A DNA stretch of 64,000 nucleotides from an uncultured Prevotellaceae bacterium. Lineage in GTDB: Bacteria; Bacteroidota; Bacteroidia; Bacteroidales; Muribaculaceae. This document shows, piece after piece, positions 1-7,846 of the stretch. The position numbers and the translations under genes were made by a program. The stretch is taken from NCBI GenBank assembly GCA_900317325.1, contig ONGE01000002.1:248001-312000 (forward strand), given 5' to 3'. Position 1 is the stretch's first letter; each line of letters starts with the position of its first letter. The notes under the pieces were generated by a model, which was not told the origin of the DNA, did not search any database, and was given only the letters and a program-made list of their open reading frames with translations.

Positions 1-288
1 GGCCAGATTACCTTGATTGCGTTCTTGATGGTTTATTTCCTGCTGTGCTTCATCGCCTATTTCATCATGATTCTTGTGGGTGTGGACAGCACCAATTCTT
101 TCACCATCGCCTTGAGTTGCGCCAGCAATGTGGGTCCCACCTTGGGTCTGGAAATCGGGCCGACCATGTCATGGAGCATTCTGCCCATGGGAGTCAAGTG
201 GATCCTGTCGGCGCTCATGCTGATGGGACGTCTCGAAATTTTCACCGTATTGGTGATTTTTACGCCCGCATTTTGGCGAAATAATTAA
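1..288 (+). CDS. TrkH-family potassium transporter, C-terminal part (5' end outside window)
   Basis: Frame 1 is open from the first base, so the gene begins upstream. The visible 95 residues carry two hydrophobic segments and end in GRLEIFTVLVIFTPAFWRNN, the typical last transmembrane helix and tail of TrkH/KtrB potassium-translocating subunits. The run GPTLGLEIGPTMSW matches the last pore-loop region, where the selectivity-filter glycine sits in this family. TrkH works in the inner membrane with a cytosolic TrkA NAD-binding gating subunit, which would be expected upstream. Family assignment is solid; the exact Trk/Ktr subtype cannot be set from the tail. Confidence 0.85.
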   Translation, partial: GQITLIAFLMVYFLLCFIAYFIMILVGVDSTNSFTIALSCASNVGPTLGLEIGPTMSWSILPMGVKWILSALMLMGRLEIFTVLVIFTPAFWRNN

Positions 289-366
289 CCTCAAAAAACT
301 TTTTTGCGAAAAAATTTGGTCAGTTGGGGAATTGGTTGTACCTTTGCAGTCGCTTTTCAGCAGAAT

Positions 367-440
367 GGCGGGATAGCTCAGTCGGTTAGAGCGTCGGATT
401 CATAACCCGGAGGTCCTGAGTTCAATTCTCAGTCCCGCTA
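367..440 (+). tRNA. tRNA-Met (anticodon CAT)
   Basis: A 74-base cloverleaf: acceptor arms GGCGGGA (367-373) and TCCCGCT (433-439) pair with one G-T, followed by discriminator A at 440. The D arm is TAGCTCAGTCGGTTAGAGC. The anticodon loop TTCATAA has CAT at 401-403, and the T loop TTCAATT lies in GAGTTCAATTCTC. The gene does not encode CCA. An elongator Met tRNA is more likely than the initiator because the first acceptor pair is G-T rather than a true mismatch, but an Ile-CAT tRNA cannot be fully excluded. Confidence 0.95.
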
Positions 441-480
441 CTTTCAAGGGGTCGCACATTGAGTGCGGCCCCTTGAAGTT
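441..480 (+). terminator. Intrinsic terminator of the tRNA
   Basis: Immediately after the tRNA, TTCAAGGGGTCGCAC (443-457) pairs with GTGCGGCCCCTTGAA (463-477) around a five-base loop, followed by TTTATAG. It is a long GC-rich hairpin placed exactly where the tRNA transcript should end. Confidence 0.8.
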
Positions 481-543
481 TATAGTTCAGTGTTTAGAGT
501 TTAGAGAGGTATCCATTCTCTCAAGTCTCTAAACTCAACGACA

Positions 544-2400
544 CTACATGTACAAGCGTTGATTCTCAAAGTCCACCTCGCGGTCGAGGAGGGTGACGAA
601 GTCGTCGAGCACCTCGCGGTCCACGTCGCCCAGGGTATATTCGTTCTCGGCGTCCTCGCGGATGAGGGCAATCCACTCGCGACGTGCAGTGACGTAATCC
701 TGATGGATACGTGCCACAGCCTCGTCGGTCAGCGCATCGATGCCGTAGTAGTCGAGAATGATGCGGTAACTCCAAGCCCAGCGCAGCTCGTTGTAGTTAG
801 CGTCGATTTCCTTGAATCGGGCATTCACAGCATCGATAGTGTTGAGGCGACCCGATACGATATCGTCAATGATCTTGTCCTCGGCAGTCTGCGGCAGAAG
901 CAGTCCCGCCAAGTCAATCCAGTTGCCCTCGCCCTCGGTCGAGACGGGAGGCTCCGGTTTGTGGCGCTTGAGCACAGCTCCCATATAGATGCGCAAAGCC
1001 ATGTCGTAGAACTTGATGCCCTTGTGCAGGAACGGTGCCTTGATGACATAGTCATGGTAGTTATAGGTACTCACATTGTCACCGCTGGCGGCACGCAGGT
1101 TCTCGAGAATCTTCTTTCCTCGCAGCACCTCGCTGATGGTGAACGGACTGAGCCAGTCGAAGTTGACCACGCTCTTGCGCACACCCTGCCCGCGCTTGTC
1201 ACGCTTGGGCCACTTGCGGATGTCGCGGTACAGGCCCACCGTGGCAAAGTTGCGGCCAGGCTTCAGGTACATCGTGTCGCCGTAGGCGATAAGATAGGAG
1301 AACGGCAGGTCGCTCGTGTCGGGGTGATACATCAGTTTGCCGAACAGCACGCTGAAGGCGCCCACGTTGGCAGGCAGCAGCAGGTAGGCACCGCTGGCGG
1401 TCTTGCAGCCGCGCTCCAGGGTACCGTAGTGCATCGGGCCCATCTTGTAGGCATGGTTGCTGAAGTTGGTGGCCGAACCCGCATTATAGAACGAGAACAT
1501 GGCGCCAATGAGCAACGAACTCTTGTGGTGGCTCACTGTGAACGGGCCGCAGAAGGCTGCGCAGGCCTCGCCGTTAGACATGAAGCTGTTGGCGAAGAAG
1601 ACACTGCTGGCTGCCGTGAAGCCGTTCTCGAGATGGCAGGACTCGCCCACAAAGCTGTCGGTAAGTTTCACGCTGCCGTTCAGGCGCGAACCGCCGCTCA
1701 CGATCGAATTGTCGCAGATCACACCGGTACCGATGATAATGGGATTCTCTATCGTGCTGCAGATGGTGCAGTTGCTCAAACGCGACGCGCCGCAGATGCG
1801 GCATCCGTCGTCGATGATCGTATTGATGATGGTACCCGTGTTGACCACACGCACATGATTGCCGATTGTGCTGCACGACGGGCGTGCATCGGCCACCGAT
1901 TGTGCTATCATGTGCCTGATGGCGTCCATCATCGGCTTGTTGTCGGCGTGCTTCACCATGAGTGCTGCCAACTGGCTGTTGAGCTCACGCAGCAGCAACA
2001 GGTTGCCGTCGCCCACCTCGTTGAGTACAGCGATGGTGTGACCCTGGCCGTAGTTGGGTTCGCCCTGGGTGTCGATGGTGCTCACATTGGAAATATAGCA
2101 CCCGTCGCCGATGGTCACGTTATTCATGTAATTGCCGATATTCTCGATCAGGCAGTTGTCGCCGATGGTCACATTGCGCAACGTGGCATTGTAGATGCCG
2201 CAGTTCTTCACAAAGCCGTCGGTGATCTCCACTGTGCCACAGCCGTTGCCCAGGCGGGCCCAGCCGTAGAACTGCACACGATGGCAGCGGCTGGCGTCAA
2301 AGTCGGCCGTCACCATGATATCATTCCAGTCTTGTGCCCAGCAGTCTTTTTCCTTCAAGGACTCGATTTGTTGGTCAGTGAGATGGAGGTATTCTTTCAT
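544..2400 (-). CDS. DUF4954 family protein (left-handed beta-helix, hexapeptide-type)
   Basis: A 618-residue cytosolic protein without signal peptide. Residues from about 60 to 300 repeat short I/V/N-G-D/N-x steps (for example VTIGDNCLIENIG and VTIGDGCYISNVS), the pattern of a left-handed parallel beta-helix as in hexapeptide acyltransferases. The C-terminal 200 residues are helical and charged. The whole length matches the Bacteroidetes family DUF4954, which has no assigned reaction; a sugar-nucleotide or acyl-transfer role is only inferred from the fold. A TACCTTTG -7 box lies on the minus strand at 2464-2457, about 60 bp before the ATG. Confidence 0.85.
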   Translation of the reverse strand: MKEYLHLTDQQIESLKEKDCWAQDWNDIMVTADFDASRCHRVQFYGWARLGNGCGTVEITDGFVKNCGIYNATLRNVTIGDNCLIENIGNYMNNVTIGDGCYISNVSTIDTQGEPNYGQGHTIAVLNEVGDGNLLLLRELNSQLAALMVKHADNKPMMDAIRHMIAQSVADARPSCSTIGNHVRVVNTGTIINTIIDDGCRICGASRLSNCTICSTIENPIIIGTGVICDNSIVSGGSRLNGSVKLTDSFVGESCHLENGFTAASSVFFANSFMSNGEACAAFCGPFTVSHHKSSLLIGAMFSFYNAGSATNFSNHAYKMGPMHYGTLERGCKTASGAYLLLPANVGAFSVLFGKLMYHPDTSDLPFSYLIAYGDTMYLKPGRNFATVGLYRDIRKWPKRDKRGQGVRKSVVNFDWLSPFTISEVLRGKKILENLRAASGDNVSTYNYHDYVIKAPFLHKGIKFYDMALRIYMGAVLKRHKPEPPVSTEGEGNWIDLAGLLLPQTAEDKIIDDIVSGRLNTIDAVNARFKEIDANYNELRWAWSYRIILDYYGIDALTDEAVARIHQDYVTARREWIALIREDAENEYTLGDVDREVLDDFVTLLDREVDFENQRLYM

Positions 2401-2456
2401 ATTTTTATTTCAGTCTTAGATTTGAATTGTGGTGTTCTTAATCATTATATGAGCGG

Positions 2457-2464
2457 CAAAGGTA
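2457..2464 (-). promoter_or_regulatory. Bacteroidetes -7 box for the DUF4954 gene
   Basis: TACCTTTG on the minus strand, a perfect TAnnTTTG match, 57 bp upstream of the ATG at 2400. A possible -33 TTG at 2490-2488 is 23 bp away, slightly longer than the usual 19-20. Confidence 0.55.
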
Positions 2465-2587
2465 GTGAATTTAGAGGCTTTAAATCACAATTCACACTAT
2501 TTTAATATTTGATAGGGATTGTAAATGTTTTTTTTGAAAAAACGAAAACAATAGGGACGGCATGGAGGCTGTTTCGGTTTTTTTCGT

Positions 2588-2595
2588 TATATTTG
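2588..2595 (+). promoter_or_regulatory. -7 box for the first LRR gene
   Basis: TATATTTG, about 155 bp before the LRR gene start. No clear -33 TTTG is seen. The resulting leader is about 145 nt and ends in the block conserved with the second LRR gene. Confidence 0.5.
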
Positions 2596-2680
2596 TGGCG
2601 TGATGTGCTGGACGCGCCCAATCGTTGAACCAGTAACCAAGGATTAAAAGACAAGAGCGCAATGCCATTTACAGGCAGGC

Positions 2681-2749
2681 AAGTCCCTGCGCTTGAACAT
2701 TCATCATAATGCCGAATTTGGGGGACTCAGGAGGCGATGACTTTGGCTT
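2681..2749 (+). promoter_or_regulatory. Conserved 5' leader of LRR gene A
   Basis: The last 70 bp before the start codon closely match the leader of the inverted paralog (10550-10623). Shared blocks are AAGTCCCTGCGC, then GGGGGACTCAGGAGGCGATG and TTTGGCTTATG. AGTCCC (2682-2687) can pair with GGGACT (2722-2727), and the same pairing is possible in the other copy. Conservation of noncoding sequence between diverged paralogs suggests a cis-acting RNA or translational control element. It matches no riboswitch I recognise. Confidence 0.5.
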
Positions 2750-5620
2750 ATGAAAAAATTTTTATTTCTCTTGATGACGGTCATGCTGGCCGCATGGTCG
2801 GCCCAAGCTGCGACCTACTACGGCTTCAAGATCGGCGGTGTGGCGGTCAATAGTGACAACTACAACAACGTGACGGGCTCCAACATCAGCGGCTCGGTCT
2901 CCTACAACCCCTCGACCAACACGGTGACGCTGAACAACGTCACCATCGCCCGCACGGGCAGTTACAATCGTGCCATTCTCAATGAATCAAACGACGGCCT
3001 GATCGTGAACCTGCAGGGCACCAACAACCTGAGTGCCCAGGATGCCTCGGCCGTGCGTCTGGACAGCGGCGTGGGCATGACGATGAATGTCGTCAACGGC
3101 ACTACCACCATCAGCAGTGTTGACGAGGAGGCTATCTATGTTACCAGCAATTCCTCCCATTGCTTTTACATCAACGTCTTGGGCACCGGAAAACTTAATG
3201 TGAGTTCGACCAACAAGGCGGGCATTGCCAGCTCCAACACCTGCATTCTCTTCCTGAGCGGTGCGATGGACATCTATGGTAAGAAGGGCGCTCTGGACTG
3301 GGAGCACCAGGTGGTCATCACCAATACCAACGGGCTGACAGGCGTCACCATGCGTGCCACCGGCAATTCGAGTTATCCGGTCTTCAAGGCCAAAACCCTT
3401 ACCTTAAATAACAACAACCAGATCATCCTTCCCACCGGGGCGGTGTGGAACTCCTCACAGGGCACCATCACCTTGGACGGCTCGGCTGTCTACAACCGCG
3501 ACATCCTCATCGGCCGCGATTATGCCGTGCCCATCAATACCGCCAACTTCCCTGATGTCAACTTTCGCAATTATCTGCTAAGCTTTTACCCCAAAGGGTT
3601 CCTGAGCTCGACCGATATCGCCAACTTGACGACGCTCAACGTCAACAACAAGAACATTTCCAACCTGAAAGGTGTCGAACTGTTCACCAATCTGGAAAAC
3701 CTGGTATGCTATAGCAACAACTTGTCTTGGCTCAACGTGAGCGGTCTCACCAAGCTGCAATATCTGGATTGCGCCAACAACACCGCGTTGACCTCGCTCA
3801 ACGTCACCAACTGCACAAGCCTCAAAGAACTCTATTGCTACATTACAGCGCTCACGTCGCTCAATGTCACGAGCTGTACTGCACTGGAGACGCTCAACTG
3901 CAGGAACACAAACATAACGGAATTGCGGGTTACGAGTATGCCACATCTCATATCCCTGAACGTGAGCAACTGTACCTCGCTGCTGCGTCTTTATTGCTAC
4001 AATAACCCGTATATGATCAGGCTCAATGTCACTGGATGCACCGCTTTGCTATCGCTGAGTTGTTACCAAAACCCCAATTTCACTACCTTCATAGGACTGG
4101 CCGATTGCACGGCGCTCTGCAACCTCTATTGCTATGACTGTGCCTTGACCAGCCTCGACGATGTGCAGAGCCTGCCCAATCTGGCTTTACTGAGTTGCAT
4201 GAACAACCGCCTCACAACGTTAACGGTTAACAACAAGAGCCATCTCACTGACCTGTATTGCCAGAACAACCCCCAGTTGACCACACTTACGGTCATCGGC
4301 AACCCTTATCTCAGCACCTTGAATTGCAGCTACTGCACGGCACTGACTAATCTGAACTGCCGCTCCAATGACTTGACAACGCTCAACATCACCGGTTGCA
4401 CCGCGATCCAGGAATTGCGCTGCTACTACAATACTCCCCTGCAAACCATCACAGGATTGGGAGGCTGCACTGCCCTGACCTACTTCGACTGCGAGGACTG
4501 CTCCATCACCAGCTTGAGCGCTCTCCAGAACGCCAACAACATTGCCTCGATTCTTGCCCGTAACAACAAGCTCACCTCGTTTACCGTCTCGGGCAAGAGC
4601 CATCTCACTTACCTCAGGCTATCGGGAAACACCTCTCTGGCCACAGTCCATTGCTATACCAATGCGTTGACAACGCTTGACGTGACAGGGTGCACGTCGT
4701 TGTCCATCTTGGGTTGCTACGAGAATCCATCATTGAGCAAGATCATCGGCTTGGACGATTGCAGCAATCTCACCCAATTATTTGCCTATAACTGCGCATT
4801 CTCCACCCTCGATCTGTCCAACAAAACTAAATTATCAAAACTGTCTTGCTACGCCAACAGGCTCACCTCGTTGAACGTGACGGGCTGCACGGCACTGACA
4901 AATTTACTTTGTGGAGACAACTCCAACTTGACTGCCATCACAGGTCTTGACAACTGTCGAGCCATTACCACCCTCAACTGTGAAAACTGTGCCATCACCA
5001 ACCTGAACGCCACCAGTCTCATGTCGAATATCACAACCCTGGCGGCCGCAAACAACAAGCTGACCTCACTCTCACTCTACAACAAGACTAATCTGAAAAC
5101 ACTCATCGTTAGTAACAACACAACGTTGACATCACTCGAATGCTATTACAATAATTTGACCAATCTTAACGTCACAGGCTGTACCGCATTGAGCGAATTG
5201 CGTTGCTACAACAATGACAATCTGACTGCCATCACAGGCCTTGGCAGTTGCAGCGAATTGACCTATCTCGACTGTGAGGACTGCTCCATCAACACGCTCA
5301 ACGGCATTCAGAACAAGACCAAATTGGGAAGGATCTTTGCCCGCAACAACAACCTCACGCAACTTATCGTCACAGGCTGCACCTCATTGTATCATATCAA
5401 CTGTTACAAGAACAACATCAAGGGCGCCAACATGACCCTCCTGGTAAACAGCCTGCCCCAACGCACGGCCGACGAGCCAGGCAATCTGTATGCTCTCTAT
5501 AACACCGACGAGGGCAACACAATGAACGACGAGCAGATCGCCACCGCCAACAGCAAGTATTGGTGGCCCAAGAGGTACAACGGCTCAACTTGGGAAACTG
5601 ATCAATGCTGTAATGAGTGA
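2750..5620 (+). CDS. Secreted leucine-rich-repeat protein A, tail frameshifted
   Basis: A 956-residue protein. Residues 1-20 are a signal peptide ending SAQA. Residues 21-250 form a beta-rich domain with short repeats (NTVTLNNVTI). About 270-900 are many leucine-rich repeats of the form LxCYxNxLTSLNVTGCTAL, rich in Cys, Asn and Thr, as in Bacteroidales surface LRR proteins that bind host or glycan ligands. The paralog on the other strand (7823-10549) shares about 85 percent of bases in the first 200 bp, while the LRR bodies are clearly diverged. Compared with that paralog, 68 bp are missing after position 5598. This shifts the frame, ends the protein in ETDQCCNE and leaves the dockerin-like tail untranslated. 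It may be a decaying gene or one state of a rearranging pair. Confidence 0.85.
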   Translation: MKKFLFLLMTVMLAAWSAQAATYYGFKIGGVAVNSDNYNNVTGSNISGSVSYNPSTNTVTLNNVTIARTGSYNRAILNESNDGLIVNLQGTNNLSAQDASAVRLDSGVGMTMNVVNGTTTISSVDEEAIYVTSNSSHCFYINVLGTGKLNVSSTNKAGIASSNTCILFLSGAMDIYGKKGALDWEHQVVITNTNGLTGVTMRATGNSSYPVFKAKTLTLNNNNQIILPTGAVWNSSQGTITLDGSAVYNRDILIGRDYAVPINTANFPDVNFRNYLLSFYPKGFLSSTDIANLTTLNVNNKNISNLKGVELFTNLENLVCYSNNLSWLNVSGLTKLQYLDCANNTALTSLNVTNCTSLKELYCYITALTSLNVTSCTALETLNCRNTNITELRVTSMPHLISLNVSNCTSLLRLYCYNNPYMIRLNVTGCTALLSLSCYQNPNFTTFIGLADCTALCNLYCYDCALTSLDDVQSLPNLALLSCMNNRLTTLTVNNKSHLTDLYCQNNPQLTTLTVIGNPYLSTLNCSYCTALTNLNCRSNDLTTLNITGCTAIQELRCYYNTPLQTITGLGGCTALTYFDCEDCSITSLSALQNANNIASILARNNKLTSFTVSGKSHLTYLRLSGNTSLATVHCYTNALTTLDVTGCTSLSILGCYENPSLSKIIGLDDCSNLTQLFAYNCAFSTLDLSNKTKLSKLSCYANRLTSLNVTGCTALTNLLCGDNSNLTAITGLDNCRAITTLNCENCAITNLNATSLMSNITTLAAANNKLTSLSLYNKTNLKTLIVSNNTTLTSLECYYNNLTNLNVTGCTALSELRCYNNDNLTAITGLGSCSELTYLDCEDCSINTLNGIQNKTKLGRIFARNNNLTQLIVTGCTSLYHINCYKNNIKGANMTLLVNSLPQRTADEPGNLYALYNTDEGNTMNDEQIATANSKYWWPKRYNGSTWETDQCCNE

Positions 5621-5722
5621 GAATTTCAGCGGCATCAATCAGGCTAATGCCGACATGAATAACGACGGCAACATCAACATCACCGACGTGACGATGCTGA
5701 TCAACAATGTGATGGCCTCGTA
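5599..5722 (+). pseudogene. Out-of-frame dockerin-like tail of LRR gene A
   Basis: In the frame shifted relative to the main ORF, this stretch encodes LINAVMSENFSGINQANAD followed by MNNDGNINITDVTMLINNVM and a TAA at 5720-5722. It is the second calcium-binding-type repeat of a dockerin-like module. Its DNA is nearly identical to the tail of the paralog at 7654-7778. The first repeat, present in the paralog at 7779-7846, has been deleted here. Confidence 0.85.
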
Positions 5723-5769
5723 ATACTCACAACGATTACATCCCAAGAGGATAATCCCTGTTTTGACCA

Positions 5770-5808
5770 AAGGGGGAGAGTCTGCCAGAGTTGGCAACTC
5801 TCCCCCTT
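5770..5808. terminator. Strong symmetrical hairpin between convergent genes
   Basis: AAGGGGGAGAGT (5770-5781) pairs with ACTCTCCCCCTT (5797-5808), and an inner TGCCA/TGGCA stem closes a GAGT loop. It sits between the end of LRR gene A and the end of the convergent GH125 gene and can serve both directions. The remainder up to 6035 holds only the 28-bp palindrome at 5947-5974. Confidence 0.7.
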
Positions 5809-5946
5809 GTGTTATAGTGCTGATTGTCTGCTGGCGGAACACACACCCGATGAATCAGCCACCTTCGCTCTGCTCAGTTGTCTGATTTATCTCGGGTTAT
5901 CCAAAGGCCACCCGTCGGGTGTCAATGAGTTAGCCATTTCAGACCA

Positions 5947-5974
5947 GTAGAGACGCAAAATTTTGCGTCTCTAC
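5947..5974. repeat. 28-bp perfect palindrome, dispersed family (copy 1)
   Basis: The half-site GTAGAGACGCAAAA is followed directly by its exact complement. Imperfect copies occur at 58877-58898, 63297-63318 and 63366-63387. Here the copy is intergenic, 60 bp beyond the end of the GH125 gene. Confidence 0.85.
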
Positions 5975-6035
5975 AGACTATAAACATTGAGCATCAGCAC
6001 TTTGATTTCGTCAAACTCACGTTACCTTATCGTCC

Positions 6036-7505
6036 TCAATCCAGGCAGTGGACGAGCAGGTCGGTCTTGCCGTTGTCGATCAGGTGGATGACCAGTTCGC
6101 CGAACAGGGTGTTCTGCCAGGCGAACCAGGCGCGGGTGTAATGGGTGGGATCGTCCTTGTGGAAGGACTCATGCATGAATCCCGTGCCGGCGTCGGTGGT
6201 GAGCAGCTGGCGCATGCACCAGGCAATCTCCTCGTCGTTGTCGGCCGTGAAGGCTTTCATCATGATGCTCATGGGCCAGATGAGGTTATAGGCCGTGTGA
6301 GCGCCGCCGATGCCCTCGCAGGCCTTGCCCTTGAAGAAACACGGGTTGTCCTCGCTCCACACAAACCGACGCGTGTTGCGGTAGATGGGGTCATCCATCG
6401 GCACGTCACCCAGGTAGCCCATCGCCAGCAGGCTGGGCACATTGGCATCATCGGCCAGCACGCGGCCGCCCCAACCGTCCACCTCGTAGGCGTAGATCTT
6501 GCCATACTTGGGATGATCCACGATGGCATACTTGTGCAGGGCATCCTCTACCTCTTGAGCCAGGTCAAGACACTGTCCCGCCAAGGCATTGTTATGGTTG
6601 ACCTTCTGGAGAATCTCTCCGGCCTTGCGCAGCGAGCTCACAGCCATGAAATTGCTGGGCACCAGGAAGGGCAGCACCGTGGCATCGTCGCTGGGACGGA
6701 AACACGACACAATCAGTCCCACAGGATTGACGGGAGGTCCCCAGCCATACCACGTGAGCGATGACTTGGCGTCGATGTCGCGACGCATGAACTTGTACGG
6801 GCCCTTGTCGCCGTTCTTGCGCTGCTGCTCCTTGAAAGTGCGCAGCACGGCCTGCATCGCCTCTTGCCACAGATCGCCGAAGATACTGTCGTCGCCCGTG
6901 ACAAGCCAGTACTCATAGGCCAATCGTATGGGGTAGCACAGCGAGTCGATCTCGTATTTGCGCTCGTGCAGCTCGGGCTTCATGTCGGTCAAGTCATTCT
7001 CCCATTGACTGCCCGTGGGCCCGTCATTGAAAGCATTGGCATAGGGGTCCAAGACGATGCACTTCAACTGGCGCAGGATAACGCCGCGCAACATGTGGCG
7101 CAGTTTCTCGTCCTTGTTGGCATACTTGACATAGGGCCACACCTGGGCACCGCTGTCGCGCAACCACATCGCGTGGATGTCGCCGGTGTAAACAAAGGTG
7201 TCATCCTCGCCGTTCTCGTCGAGGCGGTAGTGCACCGTGCTGTCGAGCGTGTTGGGAAAACAGTTCTCGAACATCCACGCCAAGCGCGGATTGCCCTTAA
7301 TCAGCTTCATCACTTCACGCACACGTTGCTCAATGATTCTGCTGGTAAAGAGGCGTTCCTCGGCAGGCGGCCGCTTGGTGACATAGGTCGTGGTGGCATC
7401 GCTCACCACCGTGGTATAGCGGGGATGCACGTCGGCCACGGCGGGCAGCACGCCAACTGCGGCCACTACGGCCAGTAACATAAATCTAAGTTTCATCTCG
7501 GTCAA
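6036..7505 (-). CDS. GH125 exo-alpha-1,6-mannosidase, exported
   Basis: A 489-residue protein of the metal-independent GH125 family (formerly DUF1237), which removes alpha-1,6-linked mannose from N-glycan or yeast mannan fragments. The N-terminus [21 protein letters not shown] is a signal peptide; the listed ATG gives MTEMKLRF, and the ATG at codon 4 is equally likely. Family blocks visible are [75 protein letters not shown] and [19 protein letters not shown]. The length is normal and no lesion is seen. It lies alone between the two inverted LRR paralogs, so a recombination between them would flip it. A promoter is visible at 7555-7525. Confidence 0.93.
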   Translation of the reverse strand: MTEMKLRFMLLAVVAAVGVLPAVADVHPRYTTVVSDATTTYVTKRPPAEERLFTSRIIEQRVREVMKLIKGNPRLAWMFENCFPNTLDSTVHYRLDENGEDDTFVYTGDIHAMWLRDSGAQVWPYVKYANKDEKLRHMLRGVILRQLKCIVLDPYANAFNDGPTGSQWENDLTDMKPELHERKYEIDSLCYPIRLAYEYWLVTGDDSIFGDLWQEAMQAVLRTFKEQQRKNGDKGPYKFMRRDIDAKSSLTWYGWGPPVNPVGLIVSCFRPSDDATVLPFLVPSNFMAVSSLRKAGEILQKVNHNNALAGQCLDLAQEVEDALHKYAIVDHPKYGKIYAYEVDGWGGRVLADDANVPSLLAMGYLGDVPMDDPIYRNTRRFVWSEDNPCFFKGKACEGIGGAHTAYNLIWPMSIMMKAFTADNDEEIAWCMRQLLTTDAGTGFMHESFHKDDPTHYTRAWFAWQNTLFGELVIHLIDNGKTDLLVHCLD

Positions 7506-7524
7506 TCATTTGGTTTCTCTATCG

Positions 7525-7555
7525 CAAAGGTAAATGAAAATCATGGAATCACCAA
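7525..7555 (-). promoter_or_regulatory. Promoter of the GH125 gene
   Basis: On the minus strand, -33 TTG at 7555-7553 and -7 TACCTTTG at 7532-7525 are 20 bp apart. The start codon follows 19 bp after the -7 box, so the leader is very short. Confidence 0.7.
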
Positions 7556-7653
7556 GCATTCCCCACCCTTTAATACAGTCGAGGCGCACCACACTTCCTC
7601 CGGGAATGGTACGCCTCGCCTATTCAAGGTTCACGGGCGCAAGGCCCTGTAGT

Positions 7654-7846
7654 TTAGCGGTTCATCACACGCGATATCAGAATGGTCACGTCGGTGATGT
7701 TGATGTTGCCGTCGTTATTCATGTCGGCATTAGCCTGATTGATGCCGCTGAAATTCTCACTCATCACAGCATTGATCAGAACAGTCACATCGGTGATGTT
7801 GACCACTCCGTCGTTGTTCACGTCACCCAGCATGCTTACCCTGAGC
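7654..7846 (-). pseudogene. Out-of-frame complete dockerin-like tail of LRR gene B
   Basis: Read in the frame shifted from the main ORF, this encodes both repeats of a dockerin-like module: LGDVNNDGVVNITDVTVLI, then ADMNNDGNINITDVTILI, ending RVMNR and TAA at 7656-7654. Each repeat has the D-x-N-x-D-G-x-x-N-x-x-D calcium-loop pattern. It follows a 74-bp deletion relative to paralog A, which throws the upstream ORF out of frame. The module itself is intact and is preceded by the same GSTWET linker as in gene A. Confidence 0.88.

Noticed and set aside
559-2505. A 648-codon plus-strand frame over the DUF4954 gene
   Set aside because: Antisense shadow of a clear beta-helix protein; no recognisable domain.
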